Shown here: piece after piece, positions 25,103-32,949 of the stretch
Layout of the letters: every line of letters starts with the position of its first letter
How positions within the stretch are numbered: position 1 is the stretch's first letter
Assembly: GCA_022566215.1 (NCBI GenBank)
Contig: JADFJJ010000011.1
Coordinates: 1 to 42,124 of the forward strand
Direction of reading: 5' to 3'
From: Pseudomonadota bacterium
Lineage (GTDB): Bacteria > Pseudomonadota > Alphaproteobacteria > Sphingomonadales > SMXR01
Length of the DNA stretch: 42,124 nt
Program-made: the position numbers and the translations under genes
The notes under the pieces: generated by a model
Told to the model about the DNA's origin: nothing
Seen by the model: only the letters and a program-made list of their open reading frames with translations
Database searches by the model: none

Positions 25103-25753
25103 CTAGCGTCTTTCCAGATCGTCAGCCACCCTGAAGCTGGCTTCGGTTCTTTCCTTAACTTCATCAACCGTGACATCGGGAGCGAGCTCCAACAGGGTCA
25201 TGCCTTGCTCGTCAATCCTGAAAACACCCAGGTCGGTAACCACCATATCAACCACCCCGACCCCGGTCAGCGGCAGGGAGCATTTTTTCAACAGCTTCGG
25301 GGCGCCCGATTTGGCGTTGTGGTCCATGGTTATGACCACTTTCTTGACCCCGGCCACCAAATCCATGGCGCCGCCCATGCCTTTGACCATCTTGCCCGGG
25401 ATCATCCAGTTGGCCAGGTCTCCTTTTTCCGATACCTCCATGGCGCCAAGAATGGAAACATCAATATGGCCGCCGCGGATCATCGCGAAACTGTCAGCCG
25501 AGGAAAAATAACTGGTTCTTTTCAACTCGGAGATGGTCTGTTTGCTGGCGTTGATCAGATCGGCGTCCTCTTCGCCCTCGATCGGAAACGGACCCATGCC
25601 CAGCATGCCGTTTTCGCTTTGCAGGGTAACGTCCTTGTCCTCGCCGATAAAGTTCGCCACCATGGTCGGAATGCCGATGCCCAGGTTGACATAAAACCCG
25701 TCTTGCAACTCATCCGCGGCCCGTTTCGCCACATCCTCTCTGGTCCAGGGCAT
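25103..25753 (-). CDS. scoB: 3-oxoacid CoA-transferase subunit B
   Basis: The catalytic subunit of succinyl-CoA:3-ketoacid CoA-transferase, which activates acetoacetate or related 3-oxoacids with CoA from succinyl-CoA. The start at 25753 gives a 216-residue protein of normal length beginning MPWTREDVAKRAADEL. The catalytic glutamate is E47 in QSENGMLGMG, and GIGIPTMVANFI and GGHIDVSILGAMEV are conserved blocks. It starts 4 bases after the scoA stop, so the two subunits are made together. Length and motifs are complete. Confidence 0.95.
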   Translation of the reverse strand: MPWTREDVAKRAADELQDGFYVNLGIGIPTMVANFIGEDKDVTLQSENGMLGMGPFPIEGEEDADLINASKQTISELKRTSYFSSADSFAMIRGGHIDVSILGAMEVSEKGDLANWMIPGKMVKGMGGAMDLVAGVKKVVITMDHNAKSGAPKLLKKCSLPLTGVGVVDMVVTDLGVFRIDEQGMTLLELAPDVTVDEVKERTEASFRVADDLERR

Positions 25754-25757
25754 AGCC

Positions 25758-26459
25758 TTAACCCTCCTTCTTTCTGGTGGTCGTGTGTTCGATGCGTTTT
25801 TCCAGCTTGCCCTCGAAAATACGCTGCACAAAAACTCCCGGAGTATGGATGCAATCGGCGTCCAGTTCGCCCGCTTCAACCAGGTTTTCCACCTCGGCCA
25901 CGGTTACCTTGCCGGCGGCGGCCATCATCGGATTAAAGTTCCGGGCGGTTTTGCGGTAAACCAGATTCCCCTTCTTATCCCCTTTCCAGGCCCGAACGAT
26001 GGCAAGATCGGCTTTCAGCGCGGTTTCCATGACACAGGTTTCACCGTCAAACTCCTTGAGTTCCTTACCCTTAGCGATCACCGTGCCAACGCCCGTTCTG
26101 GTGTAAAAAGCCGGGATACCGGCGCCGGCGGCGCGAATGCGTTCGGCCAAGGTTCCTTGAGGGTTAAATTCCAGCTCCAGCTGGCCGGAAAGGAACTGGG
26201 CCTCAAACAACTTGTTTTCGCCGACATAGGAGGAAATCATTTTCCTGATCTGGCGGGTTTGCAACAAAAGCCCCAGGCCAAAGTCATCGACGCCGGCGTT
26301 GTTGCTGATAATCGTGAGATCCCTGATGCCGGCATCCCTGATCGCCGCGATCAGGTTTTCCGGAATTCCGCACAGGCCGAACCCGCCGGCCATGATGGTC
26401 ATGCCGTCAAACAACAGGCCATCCAGGGCCTCTGCCGCCGATTCGTAAACTTTTTTCAT
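25758..26459 (-). CDS. scoA: 3-oxoacid CoA-transferase subunit A
   Basis: The alpha subunit of the heteromeric 3-oxoacid CoA-transferase. The ATG at 26459 gives 233 residues. The glycine loop GGFGLCGIPE (25-34) and the segment LTIISNNAGVDDFGLG are typical. A possible earlier ATG at 26498 adds 13 residues not found in the family. It works with scoB immediately downstream in ketone-body or acetoacetate/polyhydroxybutyrate metabolism. No thiolase or hydroxybutyrate dehydrogenase lies nearby. Confidence 0.95.
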   Translation of the reverse strand: MKKVYESAAEALDGLLFDGMTIMAGGFGLCGIPENLIAAIRDAGIRDLTIISNNAGVDDFGLGLLLQTRQIRKMISSYVGENKLFEAQFLSGQLELEFNPQGTLAERIRAAGAGIPAFYTRTGVGTVIAKGKELKEFDGETCVMETALKADLAIVRAWKGDKKGNLVYRKTARNFNPMMAAAGKVTVAEVENLVEAGELDADCIHTPGVFVQRIFEGKLEKRIEHTTTRKKEG

Positions 26460-26605
26460 TCTATAACTTTCTGCGGCTTTCTGCTGAAACCGGTCCAAAT
26501 TTTCCCCTAGGGTTTAGGCGGAACGAAACCACCGGTCAAGCCTTGGCGCGGCGCGGTTTATAAAGAGTTTTACCCTGGCATAGAAAAAATATATAAAATA
26601 ACCGG

Positions 26606-27151
26606 ATGAACAGCATGCGCGGATACTTTGCCATCGGCATCGAGGGGGTCAGCAAGGCGGGCAACATGGGCAACCTGATCCGTACCGCCCATGGTTTTGG
26701 CGCCGCGTTCGTGTTCACCATTGCCCCGAAATTAAAGGATAAAGACGCGGCGGAGTTGGCCATATATCTGAGCGATACCAGTAAAACCCCGGACCATGTC
26801 CCCTTTTACGAATATCAGCGGCTGGAGGATGTGACCCTGCCACAGGGATGCCAACTGGTCGGCGTGGAAATCACTGACCAGGCGGTTGATATGCCCTCGT
26901 TTCGTCATCCCCTGAAGGCTGCTTATATTCTCGGTTCTGAAATGTTCTCGGTTTCAAAAGAAACCTTGAAAAAATGCGATCATGTGATCAAAATTCCGAC
27001 AAAATTCTCCCTCAACGTGGCCACTGCGGGCGCGATCGTGATGTATGACCGGCTATTATGTTATGGAAAATTCGCCGAGCGTCCTGTAACACCTTACGGC
27101 AAGGCCCCGGCCCGGCCGGTTCCGGTGCACGGAAAGCCCGGAAAAAGATAG
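26606..27151 (+). CDS. SpoU/TrmH-family RNA 2'-O-methyltransferase
   Basis: A 181-residue SPOUT-class methyltransferase with the three SpoU motifs. Motif 1 is GNMGNLIRTAHGFGA (catalytic Arg), motif 2 AYILGSEMFSVS, and motif 3 IPTKFSLNVATAGAIVMYDRL, forming the knotted SAM site. A basic, Pro-rich tail (about 155-181) follows the domain and may aid RNA binding. Motif 2 ends SEMFSVS rather than the more common GxExxGL. The RNA target cannot be set from sequence. The start could be ATG 26606 or 26615; neither has a strong ribosome-binding site. Confidence 0.88.
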   Translation: MNSMRGYFAIGIEGVSKAGNMGNLIRTAHGFGAAFVFTIAPKLKDKDAAELAIYLSDTSKTPDHVPFYEYQRLEDVTLPQGCQLVGVEITDQAVDMPSFRHPLKAAYILGSEMFSVSKETLKKCDHVIKIPTKFSLNVATAGAIVMYDRLLCYGKFAERPVTPYGKAPARPVPVHGKPGKR

Positions 27152-27165
27152 CCTTAAAAGGGATA

Positions 27166-27705
27166 ATGTTCGCCATGAAGAAAACCGCATCAAGAGTGTT
27201 TAAGGTTACATTTCTGCTCGGTTTTTTTGCCGCCGGATTTTCCTTGTCCGCCCAAGCTGAAAAACGGGAAATACTGGGCAGCTTCCGGGACTGGGATTCG
27301 GTGCTGATTGAGCGGGACAGCGGTGAAAAACACTGCATGATGATTTCCATGCCGAAACGCTCGGATCCTACCAATGTCATCCACGGGGAAGTGTATATGA
27401 CCGTCACCCACCGTCCGCGGCGAAAAGTGAGGGATGAGATTAATTTTGTCGCCGGGTATGACCTGAGGGTCGGATCGGAGGCAAACGGGACCATCGGCAA
27501 CACCCCCTCCTATACCATGTTCGCCGAGGGCCGGAACGCCTGGAACTACACCCAGGAAGAAGACCGCCGCATGGTGACGTCCATGAAACGGGGCAGCACC
27601 CTTATCGTGCGCGCCACCTCCGCCCGCGGGACCAAAACTACCTACCGGTTTTCCCTGATCGGGTTTACCGCGGCCTACAACGCGATTACCGAAGCCTGTA
27701 ATTAA
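27166..27705 (+). CDS. IalB-family periplasmic protein
   Basis: A 179-residue exported protein of the invasion-associated locus B family, named from Bartonella but common in free-living alphaproteobacteria. The N-terminus ([21 protein letters not shown]) is a signal peptide with cleavage near SAQA. The mature chain has the family layout FRDWDSVL...[13 protein letters not shown], then [19 protein letters not shown], and ends with a lone Cys (EACN). The two cysteines may pair. ATG 27166 or 27175 could be used; an upstream frame start at 27058 lies inside the preceding gene. Its biochemical role is unknown. Confidence 0.85.
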   Translation: MFAMKKTASRVFKVTFLLGFFAAGFSLSAQAEKREILGSFRDWDSVLIERDSGEKHCMMISMPKRSDPTNVIHGEVYMTVTHRPRRKVRDEINFVAGYDLRVGSEANGTIGNTPSYTMFAEGRNAWNYTQEEDRRMVTSMKRGSTLIVRATSARGTKTTYRFSLIGFTAAYNAITEACN

Positions 27706-27706
27706 T

Positions 27707-28870
27707 ATGTCCTTGCCCTTGCCAGGATTGATTGACGTAATTCCCGTCCCGGGAAAAGCAAGCGGTGATGTGCGCCTTGATATCCTTGGCCTGTCACGGG
27801 AAGAGTTGAAAGACGCCCTGATCGACAACGGTGTTCCTGCAAGGCAGGCGGCGATGCGGATGCGCCAGATCTGGCATTGGGTTTACCACCGCGGGGTAAC
27901 ATCGTTCAACGGGATGGCCAATGTCGCCAAAGAAGTTCAGGCGGCATTGGAGAAAAATTTTCGCATTTCCCGGCCTGATGTTGTCGAGACCCGGTATTCA
28001 AAGGATGGGACCCGCAAATACCTGCTTCGGTTTCACGATGGGAGCGAGGCCGAAACCGTCTATATCCCCGATGAGGATGAGGATGAGCATCGCGGGACGT
28101 TGTGCATTTCAGCGCAAGTGGGCTGCACTTTAAACTGCCGTTTTTGCCACACCGGCACCCAGCGCCTGGTCCGCAACCTGGAGCCGGGTGAGATCGTGGC
28201 GCAAATGATGATCGCCCGCGATGACCTGGGTGAATGGCCGGTTTCGACCGAGGGCCGGCGGATCACCAATATCGTCATGATGGGCATGGGCGAGCCGTTA
28301 TATAATTTCGAGAATGTCAAAAAAGCGCTCCATATCATCATGGACAAGGAAGGCATCCAGCTGTCGCGCCGGCGCATCACGCTTTCGACCGCAGGCGTCG
28401 TGCCGATGATGGAACGGGCCGGGGCTGAAATAGGGGTCAACCTGGCGGTCTCGCTTCATGCCACCAACAACGAAATTCGCAACGAAATCGTCCCCTTAAA
28501 CAAAAAGTATCCGCTGGAGGACTTGCTGGAGGCCTGCCGGAAATACCCCGGCGCCCACAATGCCCGGCGTATTACGTTTGAATATGTCATGCTGAAAGAC
28601 ATAAACGATAGCGACCAGGACGCCAAGGAGCTGGTGCGCCTGATCCACCGCTACGAATTGCCCGCCAAGGTTAATTTGATCCCCTTTAACCCGTGGCCGG
28701 GCAGCCCTTATGAGTGTTCCGATTGGGACCGCATCAGGGCCTTTTCCGCTATCATTTTCAAATCCGGCATTTCGGCCCCGATCCGCATGCCCCGCGGCCG
28801 CGACATCATGGCCGCCTGCGGTCAGCTGAAATCCGAGAGTGTTAAAAAAAGAGTGTCCGCCAGACCATGA
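27707..28870 (+). CDS. rlmN: Dual-specificity rRNA/tRNA m2A methyltransferase RlmN
   Basis: A radical-SAM enzyme that methylates C2 of A2503 in 23S rRNA and of A37 in certain tRNAs. The 387-residue protein has the RlmN N-terminal RNA-binding region (about 25-85). The [4Fe-4S] triad is C140, C144 and C147 (GCTLNCRFC). The two methyl-transfer cysteines are C133 (TLCISAQ) and C371 (IMAACGQL). The block [10 protein letters not shown] is also present. It starts one base after the IalB gene ends and overlaps the first 2OG oxygenase gene as ATGA. It is therefore the head of an apparent rlmN-oxygenase operon. Confidence 0.97.
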   Translation: MSLPLPGLIDVIPVPGKASGDVRLDILGLSREELKDALIDNGVPARQAAMRMRQIWHWVYHRGVTSFNGMANVAKEVQAALEKNFRISRPDVVETRYSKDGTRKYLLRFHDGSEAETVYIPDEDEDEHRGTLCISAQVGCTLNCRFCHTGTQRLVRNLEPGEIVAQMMIARDDLGEWPVSTEGRRITNIVMMGMGEPLYNFENVKKALHIIMDKEGIQLSRRRITLSTAGVVPMMERAGAEIGVNLAVSLHATNNEIRNEIVPLNKKYPLEDLLEACRKYPGAHNARRITFEYVMLKDINDSDQDAKELVRLIHRYELPAKVNLIPFNPWPGSPYECSDWDRIRAFSAIIFKSGISAPIRMPRGRDIMAACGQLKSESVKKRVSARP

Positions 28871-29604
28871 CTGAGAACCCCGAAATCCGTCTTAACCCGG
28901 ACCATGATGTGAAGGCCTACAGGGAAGCCTTTGCCAGGGATAAGATGTTACACATCCCCAACATCCTGGTGCCGGAAGCGGCGAAACGTCTGCATAGATG
29001 CCTGACTGAAGAAATCAGCTGGAACCTGACTTACAATGATGACGAAGGTCTGCAGCATTTATTCGCCAGCAAAATGGCTAAAATGACCCCCGCCGAGAGA
29101 GTTGCGTTGCAGCAAAAAGTGCTCCAGCGGGCCAAAACCGGAAAATTCCAGTTTTTCTTCGGCAGTTTCGCAATCGAGGACGCCTATAAGGAAAATATAG
29201 TCCGGGATATGTACATCTCGCGATTTTACGAATTTGTAAATTCCGAACCTTTTCTCGATTTTATGCGCGAGATCACCGGCTTTAAAACCATTGCCCACGC
29301 CACCCAGCAGGCCACCGCCTACGGCCCCGGTCATTTCCTGACCGATCATAATGATTTCGAACCGGGCAAAAGCCGCAAGGTCGCCATGGTCTTCAACCTG
29401 ACCCCGGAATGGAAGGCCGAATGGGGCGGGATTCTGGAATTTATTGACCAGGAGGGCAAAACCACCTCCGGCCTGATCCCCTCATTTAACGCCCTCAACT
29501 TCTTCGCCGTACCGCGGCGCCATGTGGTCACCCAGGTGGCCACCTATTCACCCGCCATCCGCTATGCCATCACCGGCTGGCTGGTGGAGCGGGATTACGA
29601 GTAA
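28867..29604 (+). CDS. 2OG-Fe(II) oxygenase, paralogue 1 (prolyl hydroxylase-like)
   Basis: A 245-residue double-stranded beta-helix dioxygenase resembling the Tpa1/OGFOD1-like prolyl hydroxylases. The iron triad is H161, D163 (TDHND) and H219 (RRHVV); R232 (IRYAITGW) should bind 2-oxoglutarate. The flanks [24 protein letters not shown] and SFNALNFF are family typical. The ATG overlaps the rlmN stop (ATGA), so translation is coupled. Paralogues 2 and 3 follow on the same strand. It is the most divergent of the three, with a different middle region (about 62-115). A ribosomal or translation-factor target is suggested by the rlmN link, but that is inference. Confidence 0.88.
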   Translation: MTENPEIRLNPDHDVKAYREAFARDKMLHIPNILVPEAAKRLHRCLTEEISWNLTYNDDEGLQHLFASKMAKMTPAERVALQQKVLQRAKTGKFQFFFGSFAIEDAYKENIVRDMYISRFYEFVNSEPFLDFMREITGFKTIAHATQQATAYGPGHFLTDHNDFEPGKSRKVAMVFNLTPEWKAEWGGILEFIDQEGKTTSGLIPSFNALNFFAVPRRHVVTQVATYSPAIRYAITGWLVERDYE

Positions 29605-29623
29605 ACACTGGCCTTGCAGGACA

Positions 29624-29647
29624 ATCCCTTGCGATGTAGTAAGGGAT
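29624..29647 (+). other. Hairpin between oxygenase genes 1 and 2
   Basis: ATCCCTT and AAGGGAT form a 7-base perfect stem with a 10-base loop in the 62-base gap between paralogues 1 and 2. There is no T tract after it, so it is not a standard terminator. It could be an RNA-processing or mRNA-stability element. The ribosome-binding site of paralogue 2 (AGGAAGAG) lies just after it. Confidence 0.35.
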
Positions 29648-29666
29648 CAGGAAGAGCGAGAGAATA

Positions 29667-30440
29667 ATGACCCCAGCAAACGATCACAATGAGACACCTA
29701 TCCAGTTGAACCCGGCGCTGGATACCGCCGCCCTTAAAAAAACCTTTGCCGAAGGCGGCCGTATTCATATTCCCAATATTCTGACCGAAGCTTCGGCGAA
29801 GCGGGTTCATCGGTGCCTGACCAACGAGGTTGATTGGCACCTGGTTTTCAATGAGGGAGAGAAGACCCACACACTATTTCCAGAACAGGTTAAAGCCCTG
29901 ACCGAAGATCATAAAGCGAAAATCAGACAAATTGTCTTATCGCAAGCTAAAAACCAGTTCCAGTACATTTACTATGATTATAACATTTATGATTATTACC
30001 TGAACAACAGGAATATGGATCATTTTTTGCACCGGTTTCACGAGTTCGTAAATTCAGAAAAATTTCTTTCATTCATCCGCGAAGTTTCAGGTTTTGATAC
30101 AATTACTTTTGCCGACAGCCAGGCCATGGCCTTTGGCCCCGGGCATTTCCTGAATATGCACCACGATGAAGCCAAGGGTAAGAATAGGAAAATGGCCATG
30201 GTTTTTAATTTTACACCTAAATGGAAGCTGGACTGGGGTGGCGTACTGCAGTTCCCGGGCAAGGACGGGAATGTTGATTTAGGTCTGGTTCCCGCTTTCA
30301 ATGCCCTCAACATGCTGGCGATACCCCAGGATCATGCGGTCAGTTATGTTTCACCCTTTGCCCCTGAAATTCGCTACACTATTGTATGCTTTGCCCGTGA
30401 ACATGATGATGCCGAGCTGTTCAAGAGTATGAGAGCCTAG
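29667..30440 (+). CDS. 2OG-Fe(II) oxygenase, paralogue 2
   Basis: A 257-residue dioxygenase that aligns without gaps to paralogue 3 through the catalytic domain. The iron ligands are H165, D167 (MHHDE) and H223 (QDHAVSYV), and R236 should bind 2-oxoglutarate. A tyrosine-rich segment at 100-112 (YIYYDYNIYDYYL) is shared with paralogue 3 but not with paralogue 1. After R236 the usual ITGWL is replaced by IVCFA, the one clear departure at the active-site edge. It has an AGGAAGAG ribosome-binding site. The next paralogue begins 34 bases after its stop, so the genes are probably one transcript. Confidence 0.88.
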   Translation: MTPANDHNETPIQLNPALDTAALKKTFAEGGRIHIPNILTEASAKRVHRCLTNEVDWHLVFNEGEKTHTLFPEQVKALTEDHKAKIRQIVLSQAKNQFQYIYYDYNIYDYYLNNRNMDHFLHRFHEFVNSEKFLSFIREVSGFDTITFADSQAMAFGPGHFLNMHHDEAKGKNRKMAMVFNFTPKWKLDWGGVLQFPGKDGNVDLGLVPAFNALNMLAIPQDHAVSYVSPFAPEIRYTIVCFAREHDDAELFKSMRA

Positions 30441-30474
30441 GTTAACTGCAAAAACAGCACCCAATTTTCATTCT

Positions 30475-31245
30475 ATGAATCAGGAAACAAAAACCTCAGG
30501 CTCCCAAATCCGGTTAAATCCGGCCCTGGATATTCTGGCCCTGAAAAAAACCTTCGCTGAACAAAGGCGCATCCATATTCCCAAAATACTGACCGAGGAT
30601 TCAGCTGAGCGCATACACCGCTGCCTGACCAATGATGTCGACTGGCATCTGGTTTTCAATGAAGGGGACAAAACCCACACCCTCTACCCCGAACAGGTCA
30701 AGGCGATGACCGAGGAACACAAACAAAAGGTGCGCCAGATTGTGCTCAGCCAGGCGCGAAAGGGGTTTCAGTTTCTCTATAGCGATTACAATATCTATGA
30801 TTATTACCTGAACGGTAAAAATATGGACCACTTTTTGCACCGTTTCCATGAGTTCGTAAATTCGGATACCTTTCTTTCCTTCATCCGGGAACTTTCAGGC
30901 TTTGAGACCATCACTTTTGCCGACAGCCAAGCGACTGCCTATGGCCCGGGCCATTTCTTAACCCTTCATCACGATCAAGCAGCGGGAAAAAACCGTAAGT
31001 TGGCCTATGTCTTCAACTTTACCCGTACCTGGCAGTTGGATTGGGGCGGGATTTTACAGTTTTTAAACAAGGATGGGAACGTTGAGAGCGGTTTTGTGCC
31101 TACTTTTAACGCCCTGAATATGTTTGAGGTTCCCCAAGATCATGCGGTCAGTTATGTCGCCCCGTATTGCCCCGCGATACGCTATTCAATCACTGGCTGG
31201 CTCCGGGAATCAGACGATTCCGCGCTCTTGAACAAGCAGAAATAA
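30475..31245 (+). CDS. 2OG-Fe(II) oxygenase, paralogue 3
   Basis: A 256-residue dioxygenase, very close to paralogue 2 over residues 12-235. The ligands are H165, D167 (LHHDQ), H223 (QDHAVSYV) and R236 (IRYSITGWL), so the canonical C-terminal motif is kept. Its tail (RESDDSALLNKQK) differs from that of paralogue 2. It is the last gene of the apparent rlmN-oxygenase operon and ends 3 bases before the convergent folD stop, without a visible terminator. The close match to paralogue 2 indicates a fairly recent tandem duplication; both copies appear intact. Confidence 0.88.
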   Translation: MNQETKTSGSQIRLNPALDILALKKTFAEQRRIHIPKILTEDSAERIHRCLTNDVDWHLVFNEGDKTHTLYPEQVKAMTEEHKQKVRQIVLSQARKGFQFLYSDYNIYDYYLNGKNMDHFLHRFHEFVNSDTFLSFIRELSGFETITFADSQATAYGPGHFLTLHHDQAAGKNRKLAYVFNFTRTWQLDWGGILQFLNKDGNVESGFVPTFNALNMFEVPQDHAVSYVAPYCPAIRYSITGWLRESDDSALLNKQK

Positions 31246-31248
31246 AAA

Positions 31249-32145
31249 TCAAACCAACTCTCTTTCAGGAATGCCGTGCTGCTTGAGGGTGGCGGTCAGG
31301 GTGTTTTTCAACAGACAGGCGATGGTCATCGGCCCAACCCCGCCGGGCACCGGAGTGATGGCCGAGGCTACGCCTAGAGCCGCTTCAAAATCCACATCGC
31401 CGACCAGCCTTGTTTTGCCCTCCCCCTTTTCCGGCGCCAGAATGACATTCTGGCCAACGTCAATGATCACCGCGCCGGCTTTGATCATGTCCCCCTTGAC
31501 CAGATGAGCGACCCCGACCGCGGTGACTATGATATCGGCGCGAAGGCATTCAGCCCGAAGGTCGCGGGTCTTGGAATGGCCGATGGTTACGGTACAGCTT
31601 TCCTTCAGCAGAAGTTGGGCCATCGGTTTGCCGACAATGTTGGAGCGGCCGATCACAAAGGCATTTTTTCCGGAAAGTTTGCCGGCATATTTCTTGAGCA
31701 TCAACAGGCACCCCAGCGGAGTACAGGGGACAAGACCATCGCCGCCGGTGGCCAGCAGTCCAGCGTTAATCACATGAAAGCCGTCGACATCCTTGTCCGG
31801 GGAAATAGCGCTGATTACCTTGGCGTCATCAATATGATCAGGAAGCGGCAACTGGACCAGAATACCATTCACTGTCTGGTCCTTGTTAAGCTGGTCAATC
31901 AACTTGAGCAAATCCCCCTCGCTCAATGAGGCGTCAAAGCGGTGTTCAAAAGAGTTCATGCCAGCGGCTTTGGTGGCCTTGCCTTTGTTGCGGATATAAA
32001 TCCGGCTGGCCGGGTTGTCGCCCACCAAAACGACCGCCAGGCCCGGAGTAATTCCGTGTCGATCCTTTAAGGTGGCTACAAGTTTCGCAACCCTTTCGCG
32101 CACCCCTGCGGCCATTGCCCTGCCATCAATGATTTTGGTTTTCAT
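31249..32145 (-). CDS. folD: Bifunctional methylenetetrahydrofolate dehydrogenase/cyclohydrolase
   Basis: FolD interconverts 5,10-methylene-THF, methenyl-THF and 10-formyl-THF in one-carbon metabolism. The 298-residue protein has the catalytic Tyr50 and Lys54 (YIRNKGKA), the folate-site motif [13 protein letters not shown], the NADP-binding segment [17 protein letters not shown], and the C-terminal [10 protein letters not shown]. All key residues are present. It is third in a minus-strand set yggT-yggU-folD, starting 3 bases after the yggU stop. Confidence 0.97.
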   Translation of the reverse strand: MKTKIIDGRAMAAGVRERVAKLVATLKDRHGITPGLAVVLVGDNPASRIYIRNKGKATKAAGMNSFEHRFDASLSEGDLLKLIDQLNKDQTVNGILVQLPLPDHIDDAKVISAISPDKDVDGFHVINAGLLATGGDGLVPCTPLGCLLMLKKYAGKLSGKNAFVIGRSNIVGKPMAQLLLKESCTVTIGHSKTRDLRAECLRADIIVTAVGVAHLVKGDMIKAGAVIIDVGQNVILAPEKGEGKTRLVGDVDFEAALGVASAITPVPGGVGPMTIACLLKNTLTATLKQHGIPERELV

Positions 32146-32148
32146 TTC

Positions 32149-32472
32149 CTAAGTCCTTAATCCCTTTAATATCTGTCCCAGCTTTTTTTCAAAGTCTTCG
32201 GATGCCCCGCGAATCAGTACCCTTTTGGTTCTCGATTTATGGCCGGAGATAACCTCTAAAGACGACTTGGGCAACTTAAAATATTTTGCCAGCAGCCGGC
32301 ACAAGGCCTGGTTGGCCTTTCCCTTTTCCGGAACCGCCCGCACCTTGACCTTTAGGCGGCCTGATTTGTTTCCATGATTTTCAGTTCCAGTTATTTCATC
32401 TCTTGAGGCATTTGGGGTCAGGTGGACGTTCAACACCCACCCTTCATCAGCATGGTGAAAAAAAGAGGCCAC
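32149..32472 (-). CDS. DUF167/YggU-family protein
   Basis: A 107-residue protein of the YggU family, a small alpha/beta fold without a known reaction. The pattern LTPNASRDEITG, then LKVKVRAVPEKGKANQALCRLLAKYFKLPKSSLEVISGHKSRTKRV, is diagnostic. It starts 8 bases after the yggT stop, the conserved yggT-yggU order of many proteobacteria, and is followed closely by folD. Confidence 0.92.
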   Translation of the reverse strand: MASFFHHADEGWVLNVHLTPNASRDEITGTENHGNKSGRLKVKVRAVPEKGKANQALCRLLAKYFKLPKSSLEVISGHKSRTKRVLIRGASEDFEKKLGQILKGLRT

Positions 32473-32480
32473 CTTTCCCT

Positions 32481-32756
32481 CTAAAGCATGATTTCGCGTA
32501 ACAGGATTTGGACCATTTCGAGAGCGATGATGGCCACCAGCGGAGATAAATCAAGACCGCCCACAGGGGGCAGAATTCTGCGGAAAAACCCGAGGAAAGG
32601 ATCGGCCAGGCGATACAATACTCCCATGATCAAATGGATCGGGCGGCTGTAGGGAAGCGCGTTGAACATTTGTAGCCAGCCCATTATCACCCAGGCAATA
32701 ATGACAATTTCATAAAGATTAATGAGCTTGATAATCAAATAATATAGTTCAGACAC
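32481..32756 (-). CDS. YggT-family membrane protein
   Basis: A 91-residue inner-membrane protein with two hydrophobic segments (about 5-28 and 66-88). The conserved central loop is PYSRPIHLIMGVLYRLADPFLGFFRRILPPVGGLDLSP, of which RLADPFL and the PP-GGLDLSP turn are diagnostic. YggT-family members have been linked to cell-shape, plastid division and osmotic phenotypes in other organisms, without a settled activity. It is the first gene of yggT-yggU-folD and diverges from the TonB-dependent receptor gene. Confidence 0.92.
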   Translation of the reverse strand: MSELYYLIIKLINLYEIVIIAWVIMGWLQMFNALPYSRPIHLIMGVLYRLADPFLGFFRRILPPVGGLDLSPLVAIIALEMVQILLREIML

Positions 32757-32949
32757 AGCCTTCTCGCTTATCCAGTTTTCCGGTTGGTTATACCCGCTTA
32801 CCGGGCCAGGAAATAATTTTCAAGTATATGTATTTTTTAGCGTTTTGCACCTCATTAGCATTCTTATTTTCTTTAACAGCAAATGATTGAAATATTAACT
32901 TAAATCCGTTAGTACTCCATTAATCTTAATGTCCTGACCTGGAGGGAGC

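Noticed and set aside
29624-29647. The hairpin as a terminator splitting the oxygenase cluster
   Set aside because: No T tract follows on the plus strand, and the next gene has its own ribosome-binding site close by.
32850-32880. A Fur-like box upstream of the TonB receptor
   Set aside because: AT-rich sequence near CATTAGCATTC resembles part of a Fur site but has too many mismatches to support it.
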